64,000 nt of DNA from Klebsormidium nitens (Eukaryota > Streptophyta > Klebsormidiophyceae > Klebsormidiales > Klebsormidiaceae). Below the pieces are notes generated by a model. The model saw only the letters and a program-made list of their open reading frames with translations. It did no database searches and was not told where the DNA came from. This document shows, one piece after another, positions 12,301 through 24,087 of this stretch. The stretch covers positions 20,813-84,812 of the forward strand of contig DF237351.1 of the NCBI GenBank assembly GCA_000708835.1. Reading direction: 5' to 3'. The position numbers were made by a program, and so were the translations under genes. Numbering within the stretch: the stretch's first letter is position 1; the number at the start of each line of letters is the position of its first letter.

Positions 12301-15070
12301 GATCTTGTGCAAAGAGTTCATCATCGACGCGTATCAGATCTTCAAGGCGCGCATGGTGGGCGCGGACGCGGTGCTCCTCATCGCGGCGGTCCTTCCTGAT
12401 GTGGACCTCATCTACATGTCCAAGATCGCAAAGTCCCTCGGAATGCAAGCCCTTTTAGAGGTCAGCTTCCCTGTCGCTTCTCTCCTTGTTCACGAGCGTC
12501 TGAAGGTGGGACCTTATAGCATGTTTGCATGTAAACAATGCGTCAGATAGTGATTTTCGCCCTTCCGAGTAAGCCAATTGCCGGTCGGTCCAGCATTTCA
12601 ACGTATGGCCGCGCATACTTCGACGAGGCTGGTCACTCCTTTGCGCTGATATTTGGAGGAAAGATTGGGAAGTCGGAAGGAAGTCTTTGCCGCACCCTGC
12701 AGCCGCTAATGGTGTTTTGCATCGTTTCTGGCAACAACTTATCTCGTGGCATTGGCGCTGTAATTTCACCTTGCTTTATCGCCTGTGACACTTTCAGTTA
12801 GATTTCTAGCTGTATTTTAAATAAATCTGATCAGGTCACGTATGTCTATCTTCGGGGGAACTCTCCACTTCGCTTCAGGCACTACGGGTTCGAGTAGTTG
12901 GTCACTTTGAAGTCTTCCCGCACTCCGTCCACCGTTGCTGCTGCATCCCAAAAGTCTGGCGAGTACAAGAAAAGGGCCTAACGTTTGGATAACATTGGGA
13001 ATGTGGCAGTCGCTTAAGGTGGTCTGTCGTTCGACCTCTTTGCATGACGGTATCGCGAGAGGGACAAAAGTGAAGCAAGATGGAGCGAAACGGAACCCAC
13101 TCAAGCGGATTCGGAACTAGATGGAGATTCGGATTGCAAGCATACACGCTTCGCCACGCTCTTGCTTCAAAATTACACGCTGGAAGGAAGTGGGCCACGT
13201 GTTCGGATCTACGGCGTGCCCATGATTGAAACGGGAAAGGATAGAGCAGAACGAAACAGAAATAAGCGGACTTGGAACAAAACGAGACCCTGTGAGAAAC
13301 TAACGCTCCGCTTCGCTTTTGCTCCAGGTTCACACGCTGGAAGAGATGGACCGGGTACTCGGAATCGACGGCGTGCAGATGATTGGGATCAACAACCGGG
13401 ATCTGAGTGAGCATTCAAGCCGCGCTTGTCCTCAATGTCCTGCCCTCTTGGAGAGGCAGGGTTTCCGAGTTACGTAGGTAGGGCGCAGGAGAAGACCTGA
13501 AATGATACCATTGGCAACTCCTCGGTGTAACAAACAAGTATCTCCATTTCCAAGTGCTTGAAAACGCGCTTCCATCGTCGACGTGCCGATTGGATTGATG
13601 AGTGCCTATTTACGTCCTTGAGCTTGTTGGCCAGTTCCAGTAAGGTTGTCAAGATGAGCGGATGCAAGAGCGCAATCTGTTCCGTCTGAAACCGAACCAA
13701 CGAGCGATCTAGCCGGTCTCATTGAGCCGGTCTGGTTTGATGGTCTTCACCAGCAATTGAAATGGGAGGTCAGGAATCCTTCCAACTTGTCGATCTTGCT
13801 GACGTCATGGGTGGTGCTGCGCCTATCTTCGCTGACGTCACCGGTTCGTCATTTCAAGGTACGTTCAAGACGGACATCCACAACACAGCGCGGCTGCTCG
13901 AGGGCGGCCGCGGCGAGCAGATCCGGGAGCGGAACATCCTAGTGAGTCCCGTTTCGCGCTGTAAAACATACTTCTGATGGGCTTTCCGAGTCGCGGTGTG
14001 AAAAGGCCCTGCTAGCTGCCCATCTCACGGTGTTGCTCTTTACACTTGAGCGAGTATGGGCTTGATGGGCTCTTGTATTGAGACGGGACACGTACCAGCG
14101 AGCCGCCACGTCGCATTTTCATACTTGGAGCAAACGCGGGCGTGATGGGTTGGGTGGGGACGGTGTGCAAGACTCGCCTGAGGGTTTGAGAAACCGAACA
14201 CGAAGGTCGCCGTTTATTAATGACCTGTTTGCCGGATTTACCTGGGAGCACTCAAAACGATAGCGACCTAGCTTGACCTTGAGACGCGCAAGCTGAATCT
14301 TCAATCAAAATAACGAACGAATTGAACAACTCAATTTTACTGAAGAATCACGACAAGAATTTGGGGCCAGATTGTTCCGGGAAGAATGAATCCTAGAGAG
14401 CCCCACTTCTTAGAGGGAGAAACCGGTGCCGGAGCAGCTCCGAACGCGCTCTGACAGCCAAGGAGTGCTTCAAGAGCTCTTGAGGAAGCTTGTCAAGAAA
14501 GTGGTTTTGCTCTTATTGCAGTTGGTGGGCGAGTCGGCGCTCGCAACTCCGGAGGACATCGCCATCGTCCAAAAGGCGGGAGTCGGAGCTGTGAGAGTTT
14601 TTACGCAGTCCCCGCACATCACGTTTGCCAGACTTGGCTGCCGTGTGTTGGCGGGGGGCCCTCAGAAGTTGTTCTTTGCGCGTGCTGGACATTAGGGGGC
14701 TGAGAAAAGGGCAGTCGGAGACAGACGCTTGTGAATTGTCTGCTTTCTGAAGAAGCGATGGTGTAGGGCCTTCGGTCGTATTGTTTCTGCCTTGCTTCGT
14801 ATCTCTTTTTTCACCCGGAGAAGTCCCGCAGTATGGTAGCCGTATCTGGATTCGGAGCGTTGCTAATTTCCAGCGTCTGATTCTTGGTGGAACTGGGCAG
14901 TGCTGAAGTACTTTCGTTTTGGTGAGGGAGTTGTGGACGAATCGCAATGACGGGGCTTTCTTTTCATGCAGGTCCTGGTTGGAGAGTCGTTGGTAAAACA
15001 AGCGAACCCTACGGAAGCCATTGCGGGATTGTTCGGAAAGGATATCTCTCGGAAACAAGTTGAGCAGTGA
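9373..15070 (+). CDS. IGPS: Indole-3-glycerol-phosphate synthase, plastid-targeted
   Basis: The enzyme closes the ring of carboxyphenylamino-deoxyribulose-phosphate to make indole-3-glycerol phosphate in plastid tryptophan synthesis. Ten exons join in phase: 9373-9585, 10144-10497, 10872-11045, 11351-11425, 11614-11658, 12296-12460, 13328-13406, 13859-13941, 14522-14590 and 14972-15070 (TGA), giving 451 residues. Residues 1-71 are Ser/Arg-rich with few acids, typical of a chloroplast transit peptide, and fix the start. The (beta/alpha)8 barrel shows the catalytic lysine in [11 protein letters not shown] (about 229-239), [16 protein letters not shown]-like [37 protein letters not shown] and the phosphate-binding [10 protein letters not shown] plant-specific linker with [11 protein letters not shown] precedes the barrel. 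The intron before 13328 carries a decayed copy of the following exon. No fusion to other trp enzymes is seen, as expected for plants and algae. Confidence 0.95.
13075..13236 (+). pseudogene. Decayed tandem copy of IGPS exon 7 and its upstream intron edge
   Basis: The stretch from about 13164 to 13225 matches the real exon at 13328-13406: the words acacgctggaag, cggcgtgc and atgattg recur in the same order and spacing. The upstream intron part also matches, with aagcggattcggaac against aagcggacttggaac. The acceptor AG of the true exon has become AA in the copy, and the reading frame is broken, so it is not expected to be spliced in. The unit is about 165 bp. Confidence 0.7.
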
Positions 15071-17032
15071 GTGTATCGTCGAACTTGCTGTTGGTTCTCG
15101 AGGGACACGGAAACGGATACATGTAATGCCTTCATTTGCTACAGGCTTTTAAATAGAAGCTTTTGCTCTTCGAAGTTCTGCAGTCGACCTTCTACTTACC
15201 CGCGGTGGCATCGACTGCTTTCATGCAGATGTTGCATGAACTGTCTTCTGAGCTTCAATATGACCTCGTGGTTTCGGTGCATCAGATTCCGGAACTCAGC
15301 ACACTCCTTGCTTCATGATACGCGCGGCCAACAATTGACACGTCAGCATCACTTCTGCACATCTTGGTGCACTCGTAAATTGCCACATCGAAGCCTGATC
15401 AGAAATTGACTGTGGATGCATTCAAGGTTGGAAACTCTCCTCGAAGCAACTGCACTTATTGATCGTCAAATAATCGTTATTTGAAGGCTAACGTTTGCAT
15501 GATGCTAGATAACACATGGCGGAGCTCGACTTTCGTCATGGCATGTTTATATACATGGACATTCATGATCCGGCCAGCTTTATGGCGCCGCTGGTTGACC
15601 CGACTCGATCACTTGTTATAAGCATATAAATGGGCGCGAAGCTCTAATCTTCGACTCACATTGGCGCGTCGGCCGTCGTATTGAGCGACTAGGTACTCGA
15701 AGGAGGTGATTTTGGTACGTAGCATTTCGTGTCAGAGTCATGAGCCTAGCGCAGGCCGGATATAGCTTCCGCATCCTCGGATCGTATTCTTCTCGTATCA
15801 GTGTGACTAAAGAATTTGGACCGTCTTAGCTAATAGTGAAAGGCAAGCCTCCATATAATCAAAGATCTACTCATCACCTTGCTGATTCTTGTAAGGGTCG
15901 GACAGAGTCTTGATTCGTATCCCAGTCGTTTCGGAGAACACTTTCTCACAAGAGCAGCGGACTGAGTCAATTCGATCACGGAAGAATTCAAATCGGGATA
16001 TACTGGAGAGATGGCTCGATGGATCAAACTCGGGAAGCGGGTTCTCGAGCTACTCCGCACTTTGTTTGAGGCTGCTGGAAAGATCGCAGTATGGATGATC
16101 ACCACCTACTACCAGGGTTCTTCCTCCGTCACATGAGCTCATGAATACATTGATTAGTTGCCATACTGTTTGCAGAACGCGCCCGGCAGCGAAGCGAGTT
16201 GTCACAGGTAAGAATGACTGACAACCAAACTCTGGCTCTACTCACAGGTATCCACTTTATACAGCAACTTACAGGCAGGGTCCTAACAGAATCTCACAAT
16301 TGACACATTTAGTGCTTTTTTTAAGCAAATAATCATTGTTCCATACTATACCATACTATACATGATACATTTACCCTATGCTTTTCAATCTTGTACTTAA
16401 CATCTCGCTATTGTTGTGTCCCGCATGCGCGGTTCTGATCCTCAGTTTTCGGTCACCTATACATAGAGCAGAGCACCACAAGCCGCACCTGGGAATTCTT
16501 TTTTGTTCGCGGTAGATTCTTCGTTATCTGTTTGAGTCGAGCGCGGCGGTGAATTTTCGAATTACCGCCGCCGAGTCGTACGGCGGTTTTCGATTCAGTG
16601 TAAAAATTCGGGACTTAGCCGTTTTCGGAGGTCAAAATCGCCCGTACACGGGGCAAAAGTCAAAATCTGGCCGAAAAGCTGCCATAAGTCGGTCGAAAAA
16701 ATTATTTGGACCAACCCCTCCGGTCAATCTCTTGTATACGCCCTCCCCATGAACTCCAAACATTTTACATCGTCCAATTTGACCCACATATGATACCGAC
16801 CATGTCAAATATGATCTTAAATATCAAAAAATGGCAATTCTGCGGGTAAAAATCGCCGTGAGTACAGGCATACGCGACTCGGCGCGAAACTCCCTATTGC
16901 GCACGGATTTTTCAACTTTTTGCCTCTAGACTCGCAGGTTCAGGTTGCTTGTGACGTAAAGACGACCATCGATCTGCCCGTCCCTTTCTTCCTTCTCCTC
17001 CACCGATCTGCCTCGCCCTTCTCTTTGCCACC
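15071..17032. other. Intergenic region downstream of IGPS
   Basis: No gene could be supported. The region holds the IGPS 3' flank, an AT-rich stretch with a direct repeat of ccatactata near 16340-16360, and a strong hairpin at 16543-16571. Short open frames show no conserved features. Confidence 0.45.
16543..16571. repeat. GC-rich inverted repeat with TTCG loop
   Basis: The arms gcggcggt-g-aatt and aatt-accgccgc are complementary apart from one unpaired G and enclose a TTCG tetraloop. No transposon ends or target duplication were identified around it, and its role is unknown. Confidence 0.7.
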
Positions 17033-18001
17033 CTAGTTCTGCCCCGGCCCCCACGGCGCCCGCTGCATCAGACTCTGCCTAAAACCCCCCTTGAGCTGCA
17101 TTTCCGTCTCCCCCTTTGCACGGTCCGCCTCTTGCTTCGCCCCACAGCCTTTGTTCACTGCCGTCTCAAATTCGCTGTAGAGCCCCGCGTACTTATCCCG
17201 CAGTTCCCAATGGCGCCCGGAAACTACGAACGAACCGGTCCACTCGGGATGGGTTAGCATACTCCTTTCCGGCGACAGACTGTACCCCTTGACGAGGTGA
17301 TACAAGAAGTTCTGCGCGCGTAGGATGGTCTTCACGTGGAGGTTCTGCACTTGGGCGGTACGGACCTTGTCTGAGAACGCCCGAAAGACGGTTGGTACCA
17401 GCTGATCCCCGCAGCGCCCTCCCACTGTGACCGTCGTCGAGAGTCCAAACTCCTTCCCGCCCAGAAACTCCTCAAGAAAGAGCTCAATCTCTGGCACATC
17501 TTTCGGGGGAATAGCGTCAGCAGGAAGATACCCGGCGACTGCCCCCCAGGTTTGTTCACAAAAAACGTCTTTGAAGCTCTCCCCCCCCTCGTGAAGCCAA
17601 GACTGTAGAAGCGCCTCCGCAAAGGCGGGGTACTGGGTCGTGCGCATCGTGACGCGCTGCTGTCTGTTCTCTTCCGGCATGCTTTGGAACAGACCCAAAA
17701 TGCTTATGTCCCTCTTGTATGATAGTACGAGCCGGCCCTCTAACGCGGCAACCTCCTTGAAGATCCAGGGAATGACGACGCTAGGTTTCGGCGTTTGGTT
17801 TTGTTCATCATAACCCGGATTTCGGTTTGGTTCACCTCCGTAGTAGTCAATTGCCATTGGCTCTGGTCCATCGATCTCCTGAATGGCGCCCTCATGTTCG
17901 TCGATCTGCGGTGCTTGCTGAGCTGCCACGTCATCGTGTTTGTTCAGATCCCCGCCGGGAGCGGGGAGCGCGAGTCGGTGGCTCTTAGGCCTCCAGCGCA
18001 T
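17033..18001 (-). CDS. Unrecognised 322-residue protein, single open frame
   Basis: This is a long uninterrupted frame with ATG at 18001 and a stop at 17033, and the codon use is GC-rich like the real genes nearby. I do not recognise the family. The first 95 residues are polar and proline-rich, probably disordered. From about residue 95 the sequence looks globular and mostly helical (IFKEVAALEGRLVLSY, LFLEEFLGGKEFG, VFRAFSDKV, LRAQNFLYHLVKGYSL), ending in a charged Lys/Glu/Gln tail. There are no signal peptide, membrane segments or catalytic motifs. The opposite-strand frames over the same bases are shorter and broken. It could be a lineage-specific gene or a remnant of a mobile-element gene; nothing in the flanks settles this. 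An upstream exon is also possible. Confidence 0.5.
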   Translation of the reverse strand: MRWRPKSHRLALPAPGGDLNKHDDVAAQQAPQIDEHEGAIQEIDGPEPMAIDYYGGEPNRNPGYDEQNQTPKPSVVIPWIFKEVAALEGRLVLSYKRDISILGLFQSMPEENRQQRVTMRTTQYPAFAEALLQSWLHEGGESFKDVFCEQTWGAVAGYLPADAIPPKDVPEIELFLEEFLGGKEFGLSTTVTVGGRCGDQLVPTVFRAFSDKVRTAQVQNLHVKTILRAQNFLYHLVKGYSLSPERSMLTHPEWTGSFVVSGRHWELRDKYAGLYSEFETAVNKGCGAKQEADRAKGETEMQLKGGFRQSLMQRAPWGPGQN

Positions 18002-18998
18002 ACTCTGCCGCCGGGGCTTGCGACTGGACGGCGCCGGGTGTTACCCCGACGCGATCCTTCCCTACTTCTTCGTGCACCCACTTGATGGAAACAAGCTTCT
18101 GAGCTGCCCTGGCCTGAGCGCCTTTTCAAGAAGATGCGGTGCAAAAAAGCATTATCTTCGGATCAACTGAGAAACTGAGTAATTGTTCAGCTCGATGAAC
18201 GGCGGGCCTTTTCTGATGATTGGTCTGAGGGTTGTATTTCTTTAGTCACCTGCGGTCTTCTGTAGTCTGCCTTCATTGTGCAGTGCGCTGCATGACGGCG
18301 GGCGGCGGCCGCCTTGATCCGCTCCGAGGGTTCGGTCACGTCACGGTTGCGTCTCGAGAATCCCAAGCACTTACTTCCGACCGCCACGTGCCGCCTTCGC
18401 AGGAGTTTAGCGCCCATGAAGTGAATCTGACGTCATGCTCTAGTTGCTGGTGTGGGAGGAATCGTCAGCTTCTTATACGTGGCGAGCAGCGAAGCGGAAT
18501 GCAATGTGGGGAAAGAGGAGGAAGAAGGAAGAACTTCATGATCGAGAATTGGAAGGGGGGAGATCTTGATTCCCCCTGTACATATCTCAGCTAAAGGAAT
18601 CCAATCAATGCTAGCGATAAGAAGGAAGCACGGCGGCCTTTCTTGCGGGCGGCACTTGGAGTAGAGAACCTCGAAGCAGGGCGGCAAGTTCAGTTCACCT
18701 TCATGGGAGCAAAAGATCAGAACCCTTGCACAAGGAGGACTTGCACAAAAGCATTAAAGGCTGTCTGACTTGGGTGCGCTGGTCGCTGACGTCAGCCGCT
18801 AGATGACGTCTTGACTCCAACCAGGTTCAAACCAGTCTGCGCCAGCGCCTGTTTACAAAGAAGCGCTAGCTGCTTCTCGGAACCACAAGTTTCTTTCATC
18901 CAATTGGTCTCAACCACAGCCGCATTCAGCCTTGCTTAGCTAAAACCCACCGAGGGCTTAGCTACAGAACAAACGGGGCTAACCATACGTCTGAATCA
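18002..18998. other. Intergenic region, upstream of phosphate carrier
   Basis: This roughly 1-kb divergent interval lies between the ORF at 17033-18001 and the phosphate carrier and should hold both promoters. It contains two TGACGTCA palindromes (18428-18435 and 18787-18794), bZIP-type elements in plants. No TATA box is clear. Confidence 0.4.
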
Positions 18999-21900
18999 AT
19001 GGGGTTGTTCCCGCACTCAGAGTTGCGCCCAATTGGGCTCCCCTCGTTTCTCTACTCGACAAGCCCTGGGGTGTTGCAGGCATTGGACTCAGCATCCAAT
19101 GCTGCCCGGTTGGATCAGCCCCCACCAAATGTTGGACCGTCCGAGCCGCATGCAACCTCACAGAGCACTAGATCTGCGATTGGCCAGGTGAAAGCAACTC
19201 ATAAACACGCCGTAAAGATAGGCGCAGATTGGTGTTTGGACCCAAAGAGGACATTCGGCTGACTTCTTGAAGGGTCCACCCTCGCATGGAAAAGCAATGC
19301 TGCCAACTAGCCTGTAGCTCACGATGATTCTGCACCCCATTCTGATCATGTTCTTGGCATCCTGCTAAGCTCGGTGGAAGGGCAAGACTGTTATGTTTAA
19401 GGCACATTCGTGAGGTTTCGGAAGTGCATTTGGCATTTGTTTAGGAGCTGACTTGAAAGAGAGGAGATGTCCTTTTCTTTCGATTGTCTTGATTGAAGAC
19501 TGCAAAGTCAGATTCTTGTTCCATTGTCCTGTTTGGCTGTGCCACGAACAGGTTCTCTCAACGAGAGCAATGCAAGTGAAGTGAGGTCAGATCTCACTGC
19601 ATACTAAGCTTCATTGCCACCAAGATACCACTGCAACCCCCACTGATGCCACTACATCATTAGCTTCGAATAAGCATCGACCGCAAAGGGTGAGCGCAAA
19701 AGTCAAATCGTTTAACAAGCAAGCTGATGTCAGCTCAATTCTTGTTGCAGTCGTCAAAGTTCATGATTCCGCAAATGGCGGAGGCTCAGGTACCCAAGAA
19801 GAAGCTGGAACTTTATTCCACTGGGTACTACGCCGCTGCGTTCGCCGGGGGGGCGCTCGCCTGTGGGCCCACGCACTGGGGAGTCACCCCCCTGTAAGTT
19901 GAACTATCCACAATTGGTTGGTCCTACTTTGTACCCTCAATAGCTTTCAATGAGGTTTTCCATTCGAGGGCTTGGAATACATGTAGCAGGCTATTGAAAA
20001 AGCCTTCACTCAGGGCACTTGTCACACTCGATACATCGATTAAATGCTGACCCTGGAACCCTAGGTTCTCCTTGCGGCCCTCAGATCTCATGTTCGGTTA
20101 CTGCAGAGCCATTCGTCAATCGGTGGAATGAAGGTCAGCGGCTGACATTGACAAAGCTCGCAGAATCTATCTTTGTCAGGGAATTTCACCTTGGCAGCTA
20201 TGGAAGACTGCATTTCTAAGACCCTTACAATGTCAGCAATACATGCAATTGGGTGTAAAATGAACCACATATGTACCGGTTGTGGCAATAGAGCTTGCTT
20301 TCTAACCTAATGCCAGGGCGTCAAGGTAGTGTCCGATTACTGGTCCAAGAAGACGGAAGCGCAACAAAAAGCGGACAATGTGTTCCAAGCTAACCAAACC
20401 CTGTACCCTACTAAGAATCATTCAATTGACTCCAAGAAACTCTGCAGCAACCCGCATCGAGGGGACACAAACACTAGAATCCTCCATTCAAAACCTAGAC
20501 CTCGTTGATGCTTTCCTTTCAGGGACGTGGTAAAGTGCAACATGCAGATTGACCCCAAAAAGTACCGAACCATTCCATCGAGCTTTGCAATCACGTGGCG
20601 CGAGGAGGGCATGCGAGGCTTCCTCAAAGGCCACTTCCCCACCTTCATCGGCTACTCCTTTCAGGTATGATCTTGGCAGGCACGACGATGCATTTCAATC
20701 CATTTTCCAGGGTTAAGCGTCAGGAAACGTATTGTCCAATCTCTAAAGAAGGGTGGGGTTAGCTAGAGGGTCTGGTGTGAACGGGTGCGGAGCACTCAAG
20801 CTCTGGGTTTAGCTTTCAAACTGGTCGTTGTTGCCCTTTGTGGCGCTGGTTTTCATCCAATTTGAGAGGTACTCCTTAATCCTTATGCACTCGAGGTTTC
20901 GGGTCTCCATTCGAAGATTCATGTTCTGGGGCTATACTAAGGGCACTGGAGGCTGTGATTTTGTCAGTGGTCACTTCTCTTAGTCACGGGCTACTGTTTT
21001 CAAGGTGTTCCGTTGTTTTCTTGGGGGCTTAGCTCCTTCATTGTGTCTCTACGGTCCCAATGGTCATGAGTTCCTCGCCAGCCTTCATCTTGTGGAGTCC
21101 TTTTGTGTGCTGAAGGTCTAAATATCCAGGACAGAGAATCCAAGTTAAGACTTCTAACATGGGCGACTTGATCTGGTTCAGTGCACGATGCCGTAACACC
21201 TGAAAGGCGTCAAGAAAGGCCGAGCCAATCGTCTGAAGGGCTGAAGTGCTTCGATTGCCAGTGTTTGTGGAGTTGTGTACTAAAATGGAAACTTTGACGG
21301 CGGAGGCTACTCAGCTATTCGGCTCGACAACCCGACTCTGCAGACGGGGCGATATCTCGTGGATACTTTCTACGCGTGCCCTTTACTCTTGAAGCAAGTG
21401 TGAGCTCCAGCCGGGTTTTCCCGGCCTCGGCTTTCCTGCTTTCAAAGATCCGCAGCGACTTGCTTTTGGTGGAGGCTCCATTCGTTTTCATTGGTCTCTC
21501 TAAATTACTCGCCCCCCGGGTTGACGTTTGGCCTTCATTGGTACGAAATCAGTCAATCTGCCGCGCTGAGATTCCAAGTCAGTGATCATGTTCTTCCTCT
21601 TCTCACCCTGACCTAGTCACTGTAACCGCACCCGGTTTCTTCAAAGAAGCAGGGACTGCGCTTTTTGAAGTCTGAAGGAAGGATTGGGTTGAACTGAGTT
21701 CGGGCCTCCGTTACGGGGCTGCAAACGGGGGCTGCAAACGTTGAGGCCTTGTTTGGGCGCAGGGCGCGTTCAAGTACGGTGGCTACGAGGTGTTCAAGAA
21801 GTACTACTCCGACCTGGCGGGGCCTGAAAACGCGGTCAAGTACCAGCAGCTCATTTTCGCCCTTGGCAGGTGAGCGCTCCCGCGAACCCGTCTTGGCTGA

Positions 21901-24087
21901 CGTGGCTGCTTACATCAGCATCCATGTCAGAACTTTGTTAGGGCTTGTCGTGGTGAGACTTCCAGTCGAGGCGGTCGGAGAAGGCGAAGCAAGAGTTGAA
22001 CGAGCGTCTGTGAGCGGATCTTTACAATGCGACAGGCCGTCAAAATCATTGGCCTAGTCTCTTGGCTGAGACAATCTAGAGCAATTTGATAGGACCAGAA
22101 CCGACCATCGGACGTCGTACCAGCTAGCTCGTGGTGCAGTACGTATTGAGTTCATATCAGATGGTCGACCATGGTGCAAAGTGCAGCGGTTTGCTCGTAC
22201 TCGAGCGCCCCAGCATTGGCAGATTACAAGCTTCTGCGACAGACGATATTAGTAATGTCCCAGCAGTTGAAGGGAGCTTTGATTGGATCGACAGTGACAT
22301 CTGTACGAGTCGTCAGAGCCCCTTTCTTTCTCAGTACGTGCATTCTGATTGGAGGCTTGGAAATGTGACGTCAGTTGAATCGAATGCATAGCAGTTGACG
22401 TCATTCTCCGTCCATACAGTGCATCTGCGGAGGTTTTTGCGGACATCGCGTTGTGTCCGTTCGAGGCGGTCAAAGTGCGCGTGCAGACGCAGCCGGGTTA
22501 CGGCTTCGGGTTAGTGGACGGGTTACCAAAGTACGTGGCGGAAGATGGTTGGGCGGGGCTGTATAAGGGGATTGTGCCCTTGTGGGGCCGGCAGATCCCT
22601 TACACGGGTGAGCGTCCCTGGCTTTGCTGACGTAGGCTGACGCGATGCATGACAAAAAGGATCAACGGTCCCGAAGACTACACGACAGAGTCACCTAGTA
22701 AGACTGCGACCGTTGAGATCGTGACGCAGTTGTCGTTGGTGGCTGACTTCAACCACAACCCGACGCCCAAGTTGGAAGTAACAAAGTTCTAGACGAACTG
22801 GACTTGGCGCGCCGCCACCCGTCCTCAGATCAAACTCGGCCAAAGCTTCTCTTATGCTGTGTTTTCCACTCAAGCGGTCGTCTTCCAAAGAAGCTGATGG
22901 GGGTGTTACGTGCAATCTGCTCCCGATCGTTGCGATGTTGAAGGTGCCTTTATGTGATCTATCAAAACCCGCCTTTTACACAAATCCGATTCGTTTGAAC
23001 CCACTCTCGAGGCTGCCGAATGCGTCCTGCAGGCAGTGATGATGACTCTGTTTCGTTACCCACCGGCACCTCCCCTGTCGTAGCCTTCGAAAGCAATCTG
23101 CAGACCGTAAAACTCGCTCGTTTTACCTGCGCCGGACAGTCAGCCAAGCCTGTTTTCTCTCCCCGCAGTCATGAAGTTTGTGTCCTTCGAAAACATCGTC
23201 GCGGCTCTGTACCGCAACGTGGTGCCCATTCCCAAGAACGAGTGCTCCAAGAACACGCAGCTCGGGGTCAGCTTTGCCGGAGGATACCTCGCGGGAATCC
23301 TTTGCGCGGCAATCTCCCAGGTATGCGTCCCCTCCTTAACGCAACAGTTTCAACTTTTGCTCTTTCTTTTGAAGTCACTTCGTATTGCCCTTCTAGGACT
23401 ACAGCATGGAACACCGTTGATTGCAATCGCTCGCGCGTGTAGTCAATTCTTACGGTGGCAGAGGCGTCATCGGCAGTCCCCGCCACCTGGGTCCGCTACG
23501 GAACAAAGTTTTCACTCGGATTCATTCTCGAAGTTTTTACATGTTCGCTCCCCTCGTCAGCCCAACAACACCGTCTCTTTTTGGAACAACGTGTCTCGCG
23601 CGACCTTTGAAACTTTGGCCTCATGACGCTTTCTCACAGACAACGTGCTTGCCTCAACTAAAGCAAGCTGCCAAGTGTGCTCATCTCCTGCGTATCTTTG
23701 CCAGCCCGCCGAGAACACATAGGGCGCTTGGAACGTGCGGACCCAATTTTGCAACGAATGATTTACCCTTTGGCCTGCTACCAACTGTGATTCTTATCGT
23801 TGTACTTTTGATCAAGACTTTGGTGCGAAGAAATTGAAAACCAAAGGGGAAAGCAACAACAAAATCTTTGTTTTCCGTTCCAGCCCGCCGACAACATCGT
23901 CTCGTTCATGAACAACAAGAAGGGCGCCGCGTTCGGGCAAGCCGTCAAGGAGATTGGCATGACGCAGCTCTTCGTCCGCGGGCTGCCGCTACGGATCGTC
24001 CAGATTGGAACACTGACGGGCCTCCAGTGGGCTATCTACGACTCGGTCAAGGTGTGGTTTGGATTCCCCACAACGGGAGGGCACTGA
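18999..24087 (+). CDS. Mitochondrial phosphate carrier (PiC / MPT3-type)
   Basis: This SLC25 carrier of the mitochondrial inner membrane imports phosphate, together with protons, for ATP synthesis. Seven exons join in phase: 18999-19187, 19751-19893, 20523-20664, 21763-21869, 22420-22607, 23169-23320 and 23884-24087 (TGA), giving 374 residues. The N-terminal extension holds LPSFLYS, a motif shared with plant phosphate carriers, which supports the ATG at 18999. The three repeats carry the carrier signatures [11 protein letters not shown] (about 109-119), [11 protein letters not shown] (about 206-216) and the degenerate PADNIVSF (about 308-315) typical of phosphate carriers. [25 protein letters not shown] and [15 protein letters not shown] are also diagnostic. 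The C-terminus ends GFPTTGG-H, close to plant homologues but without their alanine-rich tail. Several introns contain decayed copies of the exon that follows. Confidence 0.95.
23558..23626 (+). pseudogene. Decayed copy of the last phosphate-carrier exon inside its upstream intron
   Basis: After a cag at about 23559 the frame reads [10 protein letters not shown]...ATF...A and then stops. The true exon at 23884 reads [11 protein letters not shown]...AAF...A. The DNA agrees over acaac-a-cgtctc-tt...gaacaac. A second, weaker echo begins at 23702 (cccgccgagaacac against cccgccgacaacat). Both lie in the final intron, in the same orientation, 150-180 bp apart. The TGA at its end and the lack of a good donor argue against use as an alternative exon. 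Confidence 0.65.

Noticed and set aside
17940-18140. Retroelement fragment upstream of the unrecognised ORF
   Set aside because: A short frame with a KWVHEEV-like string looked suggestive, but there are no protease, reverse transcriptase or integrase motifs and no terminal repeats nearby.
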